DNA of 64,000 nt from Providencia alcalifaciens (lineage in GTDB: Bacteria; Pseudomonadota; Gammaproteobacteria; Enterobacterales; Enterobacteriaceae), in assembly GCF_915403165.1 (NCBI RefSeq), contig NZ_OU659204.1, forward strand, positions 3,224,001-3,288,000, written 5' to 3'. Position 1 is the first letter of the stretch. Each line of letters begins with the position of its first letter. Below the pieces are notes generated by a model. The model was not told where the DNA came from and did not search any database. It worked only from the letters and a program-made list of their open reading frames with translations. The position numbers were made by a program, and so were the translations under genes. Below, in pieces: positions 46,425-56,783 of the stretch.

Positions 46425-46835
46425 ATGACAAAGCCAACAATTATTATCAATGATTTAGATGCAGAACGCTTAGATGCACTGATGGAGCAAGCCGCTTACG
46501 CGGGTACGCCTGTTGCTGAAGCACTCAACGACGAATTAGACCGCGCAGATATCGTCTCTCCACAAGAGATCCCTGCAGATGTGGTCACGATGAACAGCAC
46601 TGTTCGTTTCTTAGATTTAATCAGTAACGAAGAGCGCACACGCACACTGGTTTATCCTGCCTCTCTCAAAGATAGTGCAGAACAACTGTCCGTGATGGCA
46701 CCAATCGGTGCAGCGTTATTAGGTTTACATGTTAACGACGAAATTAGCTGGGCACTGCCAAACGGCGTAGAAACCCGTGTTCGTGTGTTAGAAATTGTTT
46801 ATCAACCTGAAGCGGCTGGCGAGTTCCATCGCTAG
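46425..46835 (+). CDS. rnk: Rnk, GreA-like nucleoside diphosphate kinase regulator
   Basis: This 136-residue protein begins [19 protein letters not shown]. It matches E. coli Rnk: a short N-terminal coiled coil and a C-terminal FKBP-like GreA/GreB domain with [19 protein letters not shown]. Rnk binds RNA polymerase near the secondary channel but lacks the cleavage-promoting residues of GreA. I chose the ATG at 46425, preceded by GGAG. Its placement beside npr differs from E. coli, where rnk is elsewhere. Confidence 0.93.
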   Translation: MTKPTIIINDLDAERLDALMEQAAYAGTPVAEALNDELDRADIVSPQEIPADVVTMNSTVRFLDLISNEERTRTLVYPASLKDSAEQLSVMAPIGAALLGLHVNDEISWALPNGVETRVRVLEIVYQPEAAGEFHR

Positions 46836-46916
46836 TTGCGATGCTCAACAAGAGAAAGAAGACTAGCCGAAAAAAGTTTCCATCAAGAAACTCTCATTAG
46901 TCTTCAGGCGGTATTC

Positions 46917-46939
46917 AGGCACTCATTGAGTGCCTTTTT
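46917..46939 (+). terminator. Terminator after rnk
   Basis: AGGCACT and AGTGCCT pair around CATTG and are followed by five T. It lies between rnk and the convergent pmbA. Confidence 0.85.
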
Positions 46940-46969
46940 GCTATTTAGAGCTTATTGAATAACTACAAA

Positions 46970-48310
46970 TTACTGCCCTGCAATACTCATTTCAGGGATC
47001 AACACAGAACCACACTGAATATTGCTGCGCGTTTCGATATCATCGGCGATAGTCACCATGTTCATCCACATATCCTTTAAATTACCCGCAATAGTAATTT
47101 CGCTCACCGGATACTGAATTTCGCCATTTTCTACCCAAAAACCAGATGCACCACGGGAATAATCCCCCGTAATCCCACTCACACCCTGCCCCATCAGCTC
47201 AGTAACCACTAAACCTGTGCCCATTTGCTTCAACAAAGCGTCAAATGATAAGCCTTGCCCTTCAATGCGCCAGTTATGGATCCCGCCCGCATGACCCGTG
47301 CTTTGCAGTCCCAGTTTACGTGCAGAATAACTGGTCATTAGCCATGTTTGCAGAACGCCATTTTCCACAATATTGCGCTCGATGGTGCGCACACCTTCAC
47401 TGTCAAATGGGGATGAGGCTAAACCGCCCATTAAGTGTGGTTGCTCATTGATGGTTAACCAGCTTGGTAAAATTTGTTTGCCAAGGCTATCCATTAAGAA
47501 TGATGATTTACGGTAAATGCTGCTGCCGCTGATAGCACCAACTAAATGACCAAATAACCCTGTTGCCACTTCTGAGGCAAAAATAACGGGGGCTTTCATT
47601 GTTGGCAATTTACGCGGTGATAAGCGAGATAATGTACGGCGGGCACATTCTTGGCCTACCCACTCAGGGGATTTTAATGCCTGCATGCTACGTGCGATGG
47701 TGTATGCATAATCACGCTCCATTGCGCCACTTTGCTCGGCGATCACGCAGCTCGACATCGAATAACGGCTAGAACTGTAACTCTTTAATAGACCAAGAGA
47801 GTTACCAAAGACACGGATACCATAGTGCCCATTGAAGCTACCGCCTTCCGTATTCACAATGCGTGAATCTGCATTTAATGCGGTCATTTCTGCAATCGAT
47901 GCCAGTTTGATTGCTTCCTCAGGGGAAAGCTCCGTAGCTTGGAACAAGTTTAAATCCGGTGCATCAAATGCCAGTAATGATTTTTCAGCAGGGCCTGCGC
48001 ATGGGTCTTCAGAGGTGTAATTCGCAATATCAATCGCAGCTTGAACAGTACGCTCAATCGCTTCGTCGCTTAAATCCGTTGAAGACGCACTGCCTTTGCG
48101 CTGTTTATGGTAAACCGTGATCCCAAGCGCCCCATCACTGTTAAATTCCACATTCTCCACGTCACCTTGGCGAGTACTCACGCTAATGCCAGTACTTTTA
48201 TTGACTGCGACTTCAGCGCCATCACAACGGCTTTTGGCGAATTCCAATGCGTGGGCGACGGCTTGTTCTAATTGTTTACGTTGTTCGGCAACTTGTTCAG
48301 TAACACTCAT
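46970..48310 (-). CDS. pmbA: PmbA/TldE, partner of the TldD metalloprotease
   Basis: This 446-residue protein belongs to the U62 family without the metal-binding HExxxH motif. It matches E. coli PmbA, for example [20 protein letters not shown] and [20 protein letters not shown]. It forms a heterodimer with TldD that degrades unfolded peptides, matures microcin B17 and acts on CcdA. Here tldD lies only about 2.3 kb away on the same strand, whereas the two are distant in E. coli. It is divergent from darP. Confidence 0.95.
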   Translation of the reverse strand: MSVTEQVAEQRKQLEQAVAHALEFAKSRCDGAEVAVNKSTGISVSTRQGDVENVEFNSDGALGITVYHKQRKGSASSTDLSDEAIERTVQAAIDIANYTSEDPCAGPAEKSLLAFDAPDLNLFQATELSPEEAIKLASIAEMTALNADSRIVNTEGGSFNGHYGIRVFGNSLGLLKSYSSSRYSMSSCVIAEQSGAMERDYAYTIARSMQALKSPEWVGQECARRTLSRLSPRKLPTMKAPVIFASEVATGLFGHLVGAISGSSIYRKSSFLMDSLGKQILPSWLTINEQPHLMGGLASSPFDSEGVRTIERNIVENGVLQTWLMTSYSARKLGLQSTGHAGGIHNWRIEGQGLSFDALLKQMGTGLVVTELMGQGVSGITGDYSRGASGFWVENGEIQYPVSEITIAGNLKDMWMNMVTIADDIETRSNIQCGSVLIPEMSIAGQ

Positions 48311-48493
48311 GCATTTTATCCAATAAAGAGGGGAAAAGTGATTTTCTACCTCGACATATCAATGTCAGGTAGTCATAAGGGGGTTTTCCCAGTTACAATA
48401 GAGTTAATCTATAAATGTTAACACTCACAACGCCGTAAATCATGCTAATTACTCGTAATTACACGGCGGCGTTTAGTAAAAAGGAAAATCCCT

Positions 48494-49039
48494 ATGGCCA
48501 AACAGCCTGAAGACTGGCTGGATGATATCCCAGCGCCCGAAGAAGATGAGGACGATGAGATTATTTGGGTCAGCAAAAGCGAAATTAAACGCGATGCAGA
48601 GATCCTCAAAAAACTGGGGGCTGAACTTGTTGATTTAAGTAAAAGCGAGCTTGAACGCATCCCATTAGACCCTCAATTACTTGAGGCTATTGAATTAGCA
48701 CAAAGAATTAAGCGTGAAGGCCGTCGTCGTCAATTACAGCTCATCGGTAAACTGTTACGTTTCCGTGAAGTTGAACCGATCACTGAAGCCCTCGATAAGC
48801 TGAAAAACCGTCATAACCAGCAAGCTGTCATTTTTCACAAGCTGGAAGATCTGCGTAACCGTTTATTAGCAGATGGTGATGAAGTGATTGAAGATGTGGT
48901 TGCACTGTTCCCACAAACTGATCGCCAGCAACTGCGCGTATTAGTGCGTAATGCGAAGAAGGAGCGTGATGGGAATAAACCACCAAAAGCATACCGTCAG
49001 ATTTTCCAATATCTGAAAGAGCTTTCTGATAGCAACTAA
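48494..49039 (+). CDS. darP: DarP (YjgA), large-subunit assembly factor
   Basis: This 181-residue protein matches E. coli YjgA. It has an acidic N-terminus [20 protein letters not shown], then helical bundles with [20 protein letters not shown]. DarP binds pre-50S particles and supports late assembly. The pmbA-darP divergent pair is the same as in E. coli. A bidirectional hairpin follows. Confidence 0.95.
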   Translation: MAKQPEDWLDDIPAPEEDEDDEIIWVSKSEIKRDAEILKKLGAELVDLSKSELERIPLDPQLLEAIELAQRIKREGRRRQLQLIGKLLRFREVEPITEALDKLKNRHNQQAVIFHKLEDLRNRLLADGDEVIEDVVALFPQTDRQQLRVLVRNAKKERDGNKPPKAYRQIFQYLKELSDSN

Positions 49040-49060
49040 TTTCCAGGTTTTATCCAATAA

Positions 49061-49097
49061 AAATCCCCCTATGCGGCAAAACATAGGGGAATTTTTT
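49061..49097. terminator. Terminator between darP and the hydrolase gene
   Basis: TCCCCCTATG pairs with CATAGGGGAA, with one base bulged or mismatched, around a 9-base loop. A-runs precede and T-runs follow, so it can serve both converging genes. Confidence 0.8.
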
Positions 49098-49659
49098 AAT
49101 ACCAAAATCGTAGAAGATTGAGTAGCGCAGGAAGTCGGGTATAGCCTTCTCTATCAAGGAAATGCCCCGCACTTTCTACCATTGTGAGAGAGGTTTTTAA
49201 TGCCTTTGCTAACTCAATTGAAGCTTCAGGTTCCACGACCCAATCATTGGAAGAAACAATCGAAGCTCGCTTATCAGTTATGCCAATCAATTTATTATAA
49301 TCCAATGAAAACTGAGTATGTTCAGCCAAATCAGACAGCGTCTCCAATGAGCGAACAAACCCAGAAACTAGCACATAACCACCAATTTTAACCCCTTCCG
49401 GCGCATTATTTTCCAGAAAACGTAATGCCGTAATGCACCCTAAACTATGCCCCACTAAAATAGTATTTTCATCAAACTGAATATTGGCATCGAGTAAACA
49501 TTGCTGCCATTTTTGCGGGTCAGGAGAGTTTGATTCCGGTAATGCAGGCACATCAACCGTCGCCCCTAAAGCTTCTAATTCATTTTTTAACCAGTCAAAC
49601 CAATTATCATTCGGTGATGCTGTATAACCATGAACAATGACAATTTTTTTACCGTTCAC
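49096..49659 (-). CDS. RBBP9/YdeN-type alpha/beta serine hydrolase
   Basis: This 187-residue protein has the RBBP9/YdeN form of alpha/beta hydrolase: VIVHGYTASPNDNWFDWLK at the N-terminus (oxyanion hole), the nucleophile in GHSLGCITALRFL, and the catalytic histidine in VESAGHFLDREG. An Asp such as that in SNDWVVEP is the likely acid. Proteins of this family are small serine hydrolases with unknown natural substrates. It stands alone between darP and the barstar gene. The family is firm; the function is not. Confidence 0.88.
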   Translation of the reverse strand: MNGKKIVIVHGYTASPNDNWFDWLKNELEALGATVDVPALPESNSPDPQKWQQCLLDANIQFDENTILVGHSLGCITALRFLENNAPEGVKIGGYVLVSGFVRSLETLSDLAEHTQFSLDYNKLIGITDKRASIVSSNDWVVEPEASIELAKALKTSLTMVESAGHFLDREGYTRLPALLNLLRFWY

Positions 49660-49721
49660 TTAATCGTCCTCAATATTAATCGCCACCAAAATATGGCTAA
49701 ACGCAGAATCATTGCGCAAAT

Positions 49722-50030
49722 TTAGCATGAGGTTTTAGAAGCTTCATTCTCATTATTCGTGATATCTATAAGAAAAATAAATGCTTCATCCAGCTCTTCT
49801 TCTGCTTCATTCATCAATTCAATCACTGATGAAAATTGCGTACGCTGAGCAGCCTTTAAATAACTAAAAATCAGCGTAACGGGTAACTCTATTTCCCCAG
49901 TAATCACATCCCATAATCCATCGAGATTATGACCAAACCATTTAGGAAGCGAGAACTGTTGCTGAAATTGCTGATAAAATGCCTCGAGGCTATCTATTTC
50001 ACGAAAATCAAAAACGACGGTCTTGCTCAT
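49722..50030 (-). CDS. Barstar-family ribonuclease inhibitor
   Basis: This protein of about 102 residues begins MSKTVVFDFREIDSLEAFYQ. It has the barstar core LPKWFGHNLDGLWDVITGEI; the aspartates of NLDGLWD match barstar Asp35 and Asp39, which plug the barnase active site. It directly follows the barnase-like gene, so the two form an RNase-inhibitor pair. I chose the ATG at 50030; another in-frame ATG lies 12 bases upstream. E. coli YhcO is a barstar relative without a linked RNase. Confidence 0.9.
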   Translation of the reverse strand: MSKTVVFDFREIDSLEAFYQQFQQQFSLPKWFGHNLDGLWDVITGEIELPVTLIFSYLKAAQRTQFSSVIELMNEAEEELDEAFIFLIDITNNENEASKTSC

Positions 50031-50042
50031 CGCTGCCCCCAA

Positions 50043-50564
50043 TTATTTAACTTGTTGGAACGTTTTATAATGGTCTGTACTGACAAAGATCATCCCATCA
50101 GAAGAATAGAGTAGACGGTCCGCACCACGATGCCCGCAACGATAATTGATATCAGCTTCAAACCACTGGCGTCCCTGTGCAATAGGCAGGCCTTTTTCAC
50201 GGTTAGAAAAACGGTCGCCACCAATGGCTCTACCGGGTAAAACTTCACATAAATTCCCTTTTTTAGCATCCCACCCCGCTTCTCTTGCCTGTTTTTTCGT
50301 CATGTAAAATGCAGGAAGTTTTTGGTATTTTTCCATAAAACTCACCACATTGTTCTGAGCGGTCAGTTGATCAATGGTTTTTGGCGTTTCACGCGGAGTT
50401 ATCGCTTCGCGGGAAGGTGGTGAACTTGGTGTACTTGATATAGTTTGCGTCGTTGATGGTGTACCAGAAGATGGTTCCGGTACGCCCTGCTCGCCACCTT
50501 TAAAGTACAGGCTAATAGCAATCAAAATTGCCATTAACACTAGAGAAATAATACGTTTATTCAT
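50043..50564 (-). CDS. Barnase-type ribonuclease with N-terminal anchor or signal
   Basis: This 173-residue protein has a hydrophobic N-terminal segment (about 5-21) that is a signal peptide or membrane anchor, then a Ser/Thr/Pro-rich linker (28-60) and a guanyl-specific RNase domain. Catalytic residues match barnase: Glu136 in WFEADINY, Arg146 and Arg150 in HRGADRLLYSSDG, and His165 in STDHYKTF. Cys106 and Cys143 could form a disulfide. Export to the periplasm is likely, while the barstar next to it is cytosolic and would protect before secretion. All active-site residues are intact. Confidence 0.9.
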   Translation of the reverse strand: MNKRIISLVLMAILIAISLYFKGGEQGVPEPSSGTPSTTQTISSTPSSPPSREAITPRETPKTIDQLTAQNNVVSFMEKYQKLPAFYMTKKQAREAGWDAKKGNLCEVLPGRAIGGDRFSNREKGLPIAQGRQWFEADINYRCGHRGADRLLYSSDGMIFVSTDHYKTFQQVK

Positions 50565-50657
50565 AATGCCTCAATCATTTTTGCTGAGCAGATAAACAAT
50601 CGCCCCAGTCACATTCGTAACTAGGGCGAATAAATAAAAGACTATCTTAACGTGTGA

Positions 50658-52103
50658 TTACGCGGTGCCACCCACGGTCATTTTATCGAGTTTCAGTGTC
50701 GGTTGCCCCACACCCACTGGCACGCTTTGCCCTTCTTTACCACAAACGCCCACGCCTTTATCCAACGCAAGGTCATTACCAACCATGGAGATCTGCTGCA
50801 TAGCTTCAACACCAGAACCAATCAAGGTCGCACCCTTCACTGGTGAGGTAATTTTACCATTTTCAATTAAGTAAGCTTCAGAGGTTGAAAACACAAATTT
50901 ACCCGATGTGATATCCACCTGACCACCACCAAAATTCGGCGCATACAACCCTTTTTCAACACTGGCAATAATCTCTTCCGGTGTTGATTCACCCGCTAAC
51001 ATATAGGTATTTGTCATGCGAGGCATTGGTAAATGGGCGTAAGATTCACGACGTGCATTCCCTGTTGGTGCCACACCCATTAAACGAGCGTTATGCTTAT
51101 CTTGAATATAGTTACGTAGAATTCCATTCTCAATCAACACATTGTATTGGCCCGGAACCCCTTCATCATCAATCGCTAGTGAACCGCGACGCCCCGCAAT
51201 GGTTCCATCATCCACCACAGTACACAGGGACGATGCCACTTGCTCGCCCATTTTTCCTGAGAAAACGGAGGTGCCACGACGGTTAAAATCGCCTTCCAAG
51301 CCATGACCCACAGCTTCATGGAGCAGAACGCCCGGCCAGCCAGCCCCTAATACGACAGGCATCGTGCCTGCGGGAGCGGCAACTGCCGATAAATTCACTA
51401 ATGCCATACGTACAGCTTCACGCGCATACTGCTCCGCGACGACTTGCCCTTGATGGATTTCGAGGAAATATTCATAACCATAACGACCACCGCCACCGCT
51501 TGCTCCGCGTTCACGTTTGCCATCATGTTCCACCAGCACACTCACCGATAAACGCACCAGAGGTCGAATATCCGTCGCTAATGTGCCATCGGTTGCAGCG
51601 ACCAGTACTTGCTCATACACACCCGTTAAACTGGCATTCACTTCAATCACACGAGGATCTTCAGCGCGCGCCACTTGGTCAACGCGATGCAGCAATTCAA
51701 TTTTCTGTTCGCGCGGTAAGCTACGCAAAGGATCTGCTTCTGAATAGAGTTTTTTGTAGTCTACATTGGTTAAAATCTGTGACTTTCTAGTGCCTTGTTC
51801 AGTGACGATACTACGGGCTGCCGTGGCGCTTTGAGTTAGCGCTAGCAATGAAATTTGATCGGCGTAGGCAAAACCCGTTTTTTCACCCGTAATCGCTCGA
51901 ACCCCAACACCTTGGTCAATATTGTAGGAGCCGTCTTTAATGATTCGGTCTTCTAAAACCCATGATTCATGGTAGCTAGACTGAAAAAAGAGATCCCCAT
52001 AATCAACACGGCGCTCAGATAGCAGCCCTAAAATATCATACAGATTATCTTGACCAAGACCGTTGGCAGCCAGCAAATGCTCGCTGACAGAAGCTAAACT
52101 CAT
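50658..52103 (-). CDS. tldD: TldD metalloprotease
   Basis: This 481-residue protein matches E. coli TldD. The zinc motif is HEAVGH (His262, Glu263, His267) in [20 protein letters not shown]. With PmbA (TldE) it forms a chamber that admits only unfolded peptides. It is transcribed with, and 20 bases after, the nitrilase-type gene, and downstream of yhdP. Confidence 0.97.
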   Translation of the reverse strand: MSLASVSEHLLAANGLGQDNLYDILGLLSERRVDYGDLFFQSSYHESWVLEDRIIKDGSYNIDQGVGVRAITGEKTGFAYADQISLLALTQSATAARSIVTEQGTRKSQILTNVDYKKLYSEADPLRSLPREQKIELLHRVDQVARAEDPRVIEVNASLTGVYEQVLVAATDGTLATDIRPLVRLSVSVLVEHDGKRERGASGGGGRYGYEYFLEIHQGQVVAEQYAREAVRMALVNLSAVAAPAGTMPVVLGAGWPGVLLHEAVGHGLEGDFNRRGTSVFSGKMGEQVASSLCTVVDDGTIAGRRGSLAIDDEGVPGQYNVLIENGILRNYIQDKHNARLMGVAPTGNARRESYAHLPMPRMTNTYMLAGESTPEEIIASVEKGLYAPNFGGGQVDITSGKFVFSTSEAYLIENGKITSPVKGATLIGSGVEAMQQISMVGNDLALDKGVGVCGKEGQSVPVGVGQPTLKLDKMTVGGTA

Positions 52104-52123
52104 ATTCGTTACTCTTATTTAGT

Positions 52124-52963
52124 TTATTTTTTAATCAATGATGTTAATTGTGGTCTAAAGCGGTTATGTTTCACCACTCGGATCTGTTCACGCATCACAT
52201 TTAAGCTGTTTGGCTGGACATTCACGACCAACGCAGAAACAGCATCCACATTCTTTTTCATCACCTTACCCCAGCCATCTACGGCGAGAGTATGTCCCCA
52301 TGTACGACGCGTACCATGCACCCCAACTTGCGCTGGCGCTAAAACATAGCACTGGTTTTCAATCGCACGGGCTCTTAACAGTGGCTCCCAGTGAGCTTGT
52401 CCAGTATAACGAGTAAACGCCGCAGGGACGGAAATAATCTCTGCACCTTGTTCACGTAATGCTTGGAATAAGCCAGGGAAACGTAAGTCATAACAAATGG
52501 TCAAACCTAAGCGGCCTACTGGCGTATCAACCACAGTCAGGTGCTCACCACGTTGATAAATAACCGATTCGTTATACTCGCCTTGTTCATCTTCGATGTT
52601 CACATCGAACATATGAATTTTATCGTAACGCGCAGTGATATTCCCTTTCGCATCAAACAGTAAGCTACTGCTGGTAATACGTTCAGGATCTTCACGGCTA
52701 ATCAATGGCATTGACCCAATCAGGATCCACACATTGTAACGGATAGCCATCGCACGGATGGCCTCTTGTAATGGGCCATTACCTTCAGTTTCAGCCTGTT
52801 TACGATAGGTTGCAGCATCAGCAAATAGCAATGCGTTTTCAGGAGTAAGAACTAACTGCACGGTATCAGGCAACTGTTTAATTTGCTGCTCTATCTGTGC
52901 CAAATTGTGTTTTGTATTCTTACCACTACATAACTGCAAAAGTGCAACATTACCCGTTTTCAT
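52124..52963 (-). CDS. Nitrilase-superfamily amidase (Nit1-like, probable deaminated glutathione amidase)
   Basis: This 279-residue carbon-nitrogen hydrolase has the catalytic triad Glu42 (LTPENALLF), Lys115 (RYDKIHMFD) and Cys157 (LTICYDLRFPGL). The sequence is closest to the Nit1 group, which hydrolyses deaminated glutathione, a by-product of transaminases, as a repair reaction. The gene lies between yhdP and tldD and overlaps yhdP by one base. E. coli lacks it at this place. Substrate assignment rests on family resemblance. Confidence 0.88.
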   Translation of the reverse strand: MKTGNVALLQLCSGKNTKHNLAQIEQQIKQLPDTVQLVLTPENALLFADAATYRKQAETEGNGPLQEAIRAMAIRYNVWILIGSMPLISREDPERITSSSLLFDAKGNITARYDKIHMFDVNIEDEQGEYNESVIYQRGEHLTVVDTPVGRLGLTICYDLRFPGLFQALREQGAEIISVPAAFTRYTGQAHWEPLLRARAIENQCYVLAPAQVGVHGTRRTWGHTLAVDGWGKVMKKNVDAVSALVVNVQPNSLNVMREQIRVVKHNRFRPQLTSLIKK

Positions 52964-55900
52964 TACTCTTGAGTCTCCTTAAGCTGACGTAGTACTTCAT
53001 CAATTTTAGGTTCATCCAGACTACCGCTTACGCGATAGCGAATAACCGAAATTTTACTCCACAACGGACCAAGGACTTTCGATGCCGCAAATACTGCCGC
53101 GCCCGCAAACGGGTTAATCACGAATGCGGTGGCTACACCTACTGTAGCAGAAATTTCAGGGGTAATGACCGCTTCCACATTAATTTGACGCTTAACAAGG
53201 TCAATATCACCATTCAAGGCAATATCTGCGACTAATCCATCAATATAAAGATCCTTCGAGGTTAGAATACCTTGATTGATGACCGCATTGCCTTTAATCG
53301 AATCAAAGTTAAAGTCATTACTGAACGTATCTCGGAAATCTAACTGAAGTTTGCGCAATAATGCATCAAAACTGACTAAACGTAGTAACTGCCCAGCACG
53401 GCCGCCCCCCATATGGGCTATCGCGCCTTTCCCTAATTTCGCTGACATTTTACCATTCAGCGTGGCAACCTCAGGTTCCCAAGGAACATGCGCCCAATTC
53501 AGGTCAAATTCAATGGAATATGGGGAATCGATAATCGGTACCAAGACACCAAAATAAGCAGCGGTTTCATCGAAAGCTTCGCCGGTAAGCGAGCCTGCAA
53601 TCTCAGTCTTATTACCATCATTACTGCGCCATAGAGCATCCAGCTTTAACTCACTGGCACTGTTTTTCAGTGAACCTGCGGTTAATTTTAAAGTATGCCG
53701 CCCCACTGGCGTGACTTTCGCCGTGATTTCGCCCAGTTTTTGCCCACTCACCCAACACTCGGCGCAATGGATATTCACTTTAGGCCACTGGCTAAAATCG
53801 AATACTTCCGACGGAGAGGTCTTTTCGCTTGAAGCCAGTGAGCCTTGAGGATTGTAATACAGATACTCAATACTCAACGTCCATGGCTGCTGCTTCCAAA
53901 TCTGTAGCTGCCCTTTTAGGTTTGCACTTTCTACATTGATTTGCTGTTCATCACGGTATAAATCATAAGAGAAACTCAAATCTTTCCAACGCTGTCCAGC
54001 CAAATAAACGGATGGCGCTTTAACCTCAAGGGTATCTGGGTAGCCAATTTGCCCCACTTGCTCACTGGCAGAAGAAGATAAAAAGCCACTCGCAAACTTT
54101 TCCCAATTCACGTCATCGATAGCAGGTAAATCCACCAAGATGGTCGAGCCATTTGGTAACGCAGGTACCTGACTATTCCACGGGGCAATGTGGGCTTTTT
54201 GCAGTTTCAATGGCGAACTGGTGAGCGACCACAGAGAATTAAAACCAAGGCGTTGACCAATATCACCACCTACCGTTAATTGCTCCGTCGTGCCTTTCGC
54301 TTGAACATTCATCTTGCCAAGCTGTTGCAGTAGTTCGGTATTCAGCGCAGGTAACTGGCTTTTTAGCTTATTTAATCCTGCGCTTACCTCAATCTGTAAC
54401 CCTGTCGCTTGTTTGGATGACTCTGGTAACGTGATATGAATTTGGCTTTTCCAATCACTCACACCAGAGACTTTTCCTTTGATATCACTTGGCAGCATAG
54501 GAACTTTATTCAGCTCCCAATTTCCGCCAAGATTAATATCAACCAAATAATCTTTCGGGCGCGTTGACGTCGTGAAATCCAAAGAAACCGGCTGTTCTAA
54601 CCATTGTCCCGTGATGTTATCGCTGACTAAATCCCCATTGGTAAATTTGAAGCTGCCAGTCAATCCGTGCAATGTGCTATCGATTGGGCGTACAAACACA
54701 TTATTTTTATTAAGATTGACTTGCCCTTTCGCGATAACGTCTTTCCCAGCCGATAATGGAATAGCGAGATTAAGCTTACCGGTTACGGTGCCATCGATTT
54801 GTAACTCATCCAGAGTGTCGCCAAGGGAATGTTTGAGTGGTGTATGGGTAAAATATTGTTGGATCTGTTTGCCCGTTCCACTCACTCCCGCATCGATATA
54901 TAACATTTCATCGAAGTAATCATGGATCACTGCGTCGAGATTTTCTGCCGTTGCATCCCCTAATTTCACCGAGTCCGTATGCATCGCTAAACTTGCGCGG
55001 CTAAAGTCTAAATCGAGGTTTAAATCCAGTAATGCAGGCCATTGGTCATCGTATTCGAATGTGCCATCACGCAGCGGCACATACACTTGGAATTGCCCGT
55101 CATTTTTATAGTAGGGATAATGAGCGGGGTCACCTTTATACACCAGCGTCGCATTGTCTACATGTCCGGCAATAATCGCTTTGGTCAGATAATCAGCGAG
55201 CTCCTGCCCCATGAGTTTTTGCGGGAAATAGCGCCAAGCTTCTCCTGCATCATCGGTGCTGATCCCTGCGAGAATGGCCAAATCAGCAACATCATGCTGT
55301 TTCGCTTTCGCATAGCTAAAGTCACCATTGGCTTTAACCGCCTTAGCTTGCAAATTCACACCGGAACTCCACAATTTGAATTCGCTGCTGTTATTGATCC
55401 AATTTAATTTACCGCTGGCGTTACTAATCTCAAAAGGCGCTTTAAATTCATCGCGATAATCCACAATACTATCTTTAAGCGAAAATGAGAGGATCCCTTG
55501 TTGAGCACCGCCAATAAGTACGCCTGAGAAATGGTTTACAGAAGGGAGTTCTTTCCATTTTTTCCAGCTAACATCCTGCCAATCCATACTGATTTGCGTA
55601 TGGTCTTCAGTGTCTTGCGTTAGGTCGAGGGCAAATTCCGAGACTAATCCCGTCGGCTGACGATGCTGCCAATCTTGCACTAATTCTGGCGTAATAAACG
55701 AGAATGTCGGCAAGACTTCACTTAAACGCTCTAGCTCAATATTTTTTGCGCGAATGCGCCAGTGATCTTTATTTTGATATTTTGCCGATGTAGGCAAATA
55801 CAGAACGGAGACACTTCCTTGCGGCCAGATGTATTCATTGGTTTTCAGGGTATCTAGCTCAGGAATATTAAACAGCCAACCGTTGCCTTGGCGCTTCATG

Positions 55901-56775
55901 CGCACTAGTAAATCATTTACTTGAAGATTTTGCGTGAGCGGCTCTTCCCCCCAGTTCGCTTCACCTTGACGTAGCTGGATCAGTCCATTATCTATACGAT
56001 TATTCTTGAGGGTGATCCACGATGATAAACTGAAGTTGGCGTCCCGTAGCCCCGTATTATCCCGTAACCACTTGCTGAGCCAAGGCTGCATATCAATGTT
56101 ATCGGCCTGCAAATAGAACATGCCGTCACTGAGTACGCCGTTTTTATCCGACACATCCAGCTTTACTTGTAGATAACTATTTTGCTTATTTAAAGTTTCA
56201 AGGCTCACGAAACCTTGAGCGCGGTGACGGGTATCTTGGTTAAGCCATGATAGTTCTGGCAGCAGTAACGTCATCTTTTGGTCTGATGGCGTCAAAAATG
56301 TCACTTGGCTATCTTTTAAAATAAAATGGTCAAACTGCCGTAAAAACAGGTCATCCACGCCATCATAGTTCGTGGTTTCATCTTCTGGTCCATCAAAACT
56401 AAGTGGGACTTTATAATCCACATTCAGTTGATAAAACGTCAAATCACGAAAACGCCAACGCAAAGATAATAGCGAGTTCCAAATATCTAACTCGATGGTG
56501 ATTTTGTTGACTTGTATATCAGTGATTGAGTTTTTGATAGCAACATCGGAAATGATAAGCTCAGGGCCATAATAGCGCCAAGCTCCTTCAATCTGACCAA
56601 TATCCAGTGAGATATCACTGTTATTTTCAACGTAAGTGATAATTTCTTGGCGATAATTATCGATATTGGGTAATAGAAAACGCAAACTGGTGAGTACCAA
56701 CGCACACAGCAACAATACAGCAGCAGTTGTCACGAGTACGATACGTGGCAGTCGTTTCACCAGTTTCTCCTTCAA
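52963..56775 (-). CDS. yhdP: YhdP, large AsmA-like phospholipid transporter
   Basis: This 1270-residue protein has one N-terminal transmembrane helix (about 12-33) and a very long periplasmic beta-rich body, with the conserved C-terminal AsmA-like region (about 1080-1260). YhdP, with TamB and YdbH, forms a bridge for phospholipid movement to the outer membrane. The length is that of E. coli YhdP (1266). It lies 8 bases after rng and overlaps the amidase gene by one base, so rng-yhdP-amidase-tldD probably form one operon. Confidence 0.96.
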   Translation of the reverse strand: MKEKLVKRLPRIVLVTTAAVLLLCALVLTSLRFLLPNIDNYRQEIITYVENNSDISLDIGQIEGAWRYYGPELIISDVAIKNSITDIQVNKITIELDIWNSLLSLRWRFRDLTFYQLNVDYKVPLSFDGPEDETTNYDGVDDLFLRQFDHFILKDSQVTFLTPSDQKMTLLLPELSWLNQDTRHRAQGFVSLETLNKQNSYLQVKLDVSDKNGVLSDGMFYLQADNIDMQPWLSKWLRDNTGLRDANFSLSSWITLKNNRIDNGLIQLRQGEANWGEEPLTQNLQVNDLLVRMKRQGNGWLFNIPELDTLKTNEYIWPQGSVSVLYLPTSAKYQNKDHWRIRAKNIELERLSEVLPTFSFITPELVQDWQHRQPTGLVSEFALDLTQDTEDHTQISMDWQDVSWKKWKELPSVNHFSGVLIGGAQQGILSFSLKDSIVDYRDEFKAPFEISNASGKLNWINNSSEFKLWSSGVNLQAKAVKANGDFSYAKAKQHDVADLAILAGISTDDAGEAWRYFPQKLMGQELADYLTKAIIAGHVDNATLVYKGDPAHYPYYKNDGQFQVYVPLRDGTFEYDDQWPALLDLNLDLDFSRASLAMHTDSVKLGDATAENLDAVIHDYFDEMLYIDAGVSGTGKQIQQYFTHTPLKHSLGDTLDELQIDGTVTGKLNLAIPLSAGKDVIAKGQVNLNKNNVFVRPIDSTLHGLTGSFKFTNGDLVSDNITGQWLEQPVSLDFTTSTRPKDYLVDINLGGNWELNKVPMLPSDIKGKVSGVSDWKSQIHITLPESSKQATGLQIEVSAGLNKLKSQLPALNTELLQQLGKMNVQAKGTTEQLTVGGDIGQRLGFNSLWSLTSSPLKLQKAHIAPWNSQVPALPNGSTILVDLPAIDDVNWEKFASGFLSSSASEQVGQIGYPDTLEVKAPSVYLAGQRWKDLSFSYDLYRDEQQINVESANLKGQLQIWKQQPWTLSIEYLYYNPQGSLASSEKTSPSEVFDFSQWPKVNIHCAECWVSGQKLGEITAKVTPVGRHTLKLTAGSLKNSASELKLDALWRSNDGNKTEIAGSLTGEAFDETAAYFGVLVPIIDSPYSIEFDLNWAHVPWEPEVATLNGKMSAKLGKGAIAHMGGGRAGQLLRLVSFDALLRKLQLDFRDTFSNDFNFDSIKGNAVINQGILTSKDLYIDGLVADIALNGDIDLVKRQINVEAVITPEISATVGVATAFVINPFAGAAVFAASKVLGPLWSKISVIRYRVSGSLDEPKIDEVLRQLKETQE

Positions 56776-56783
56776 GCAGAATG

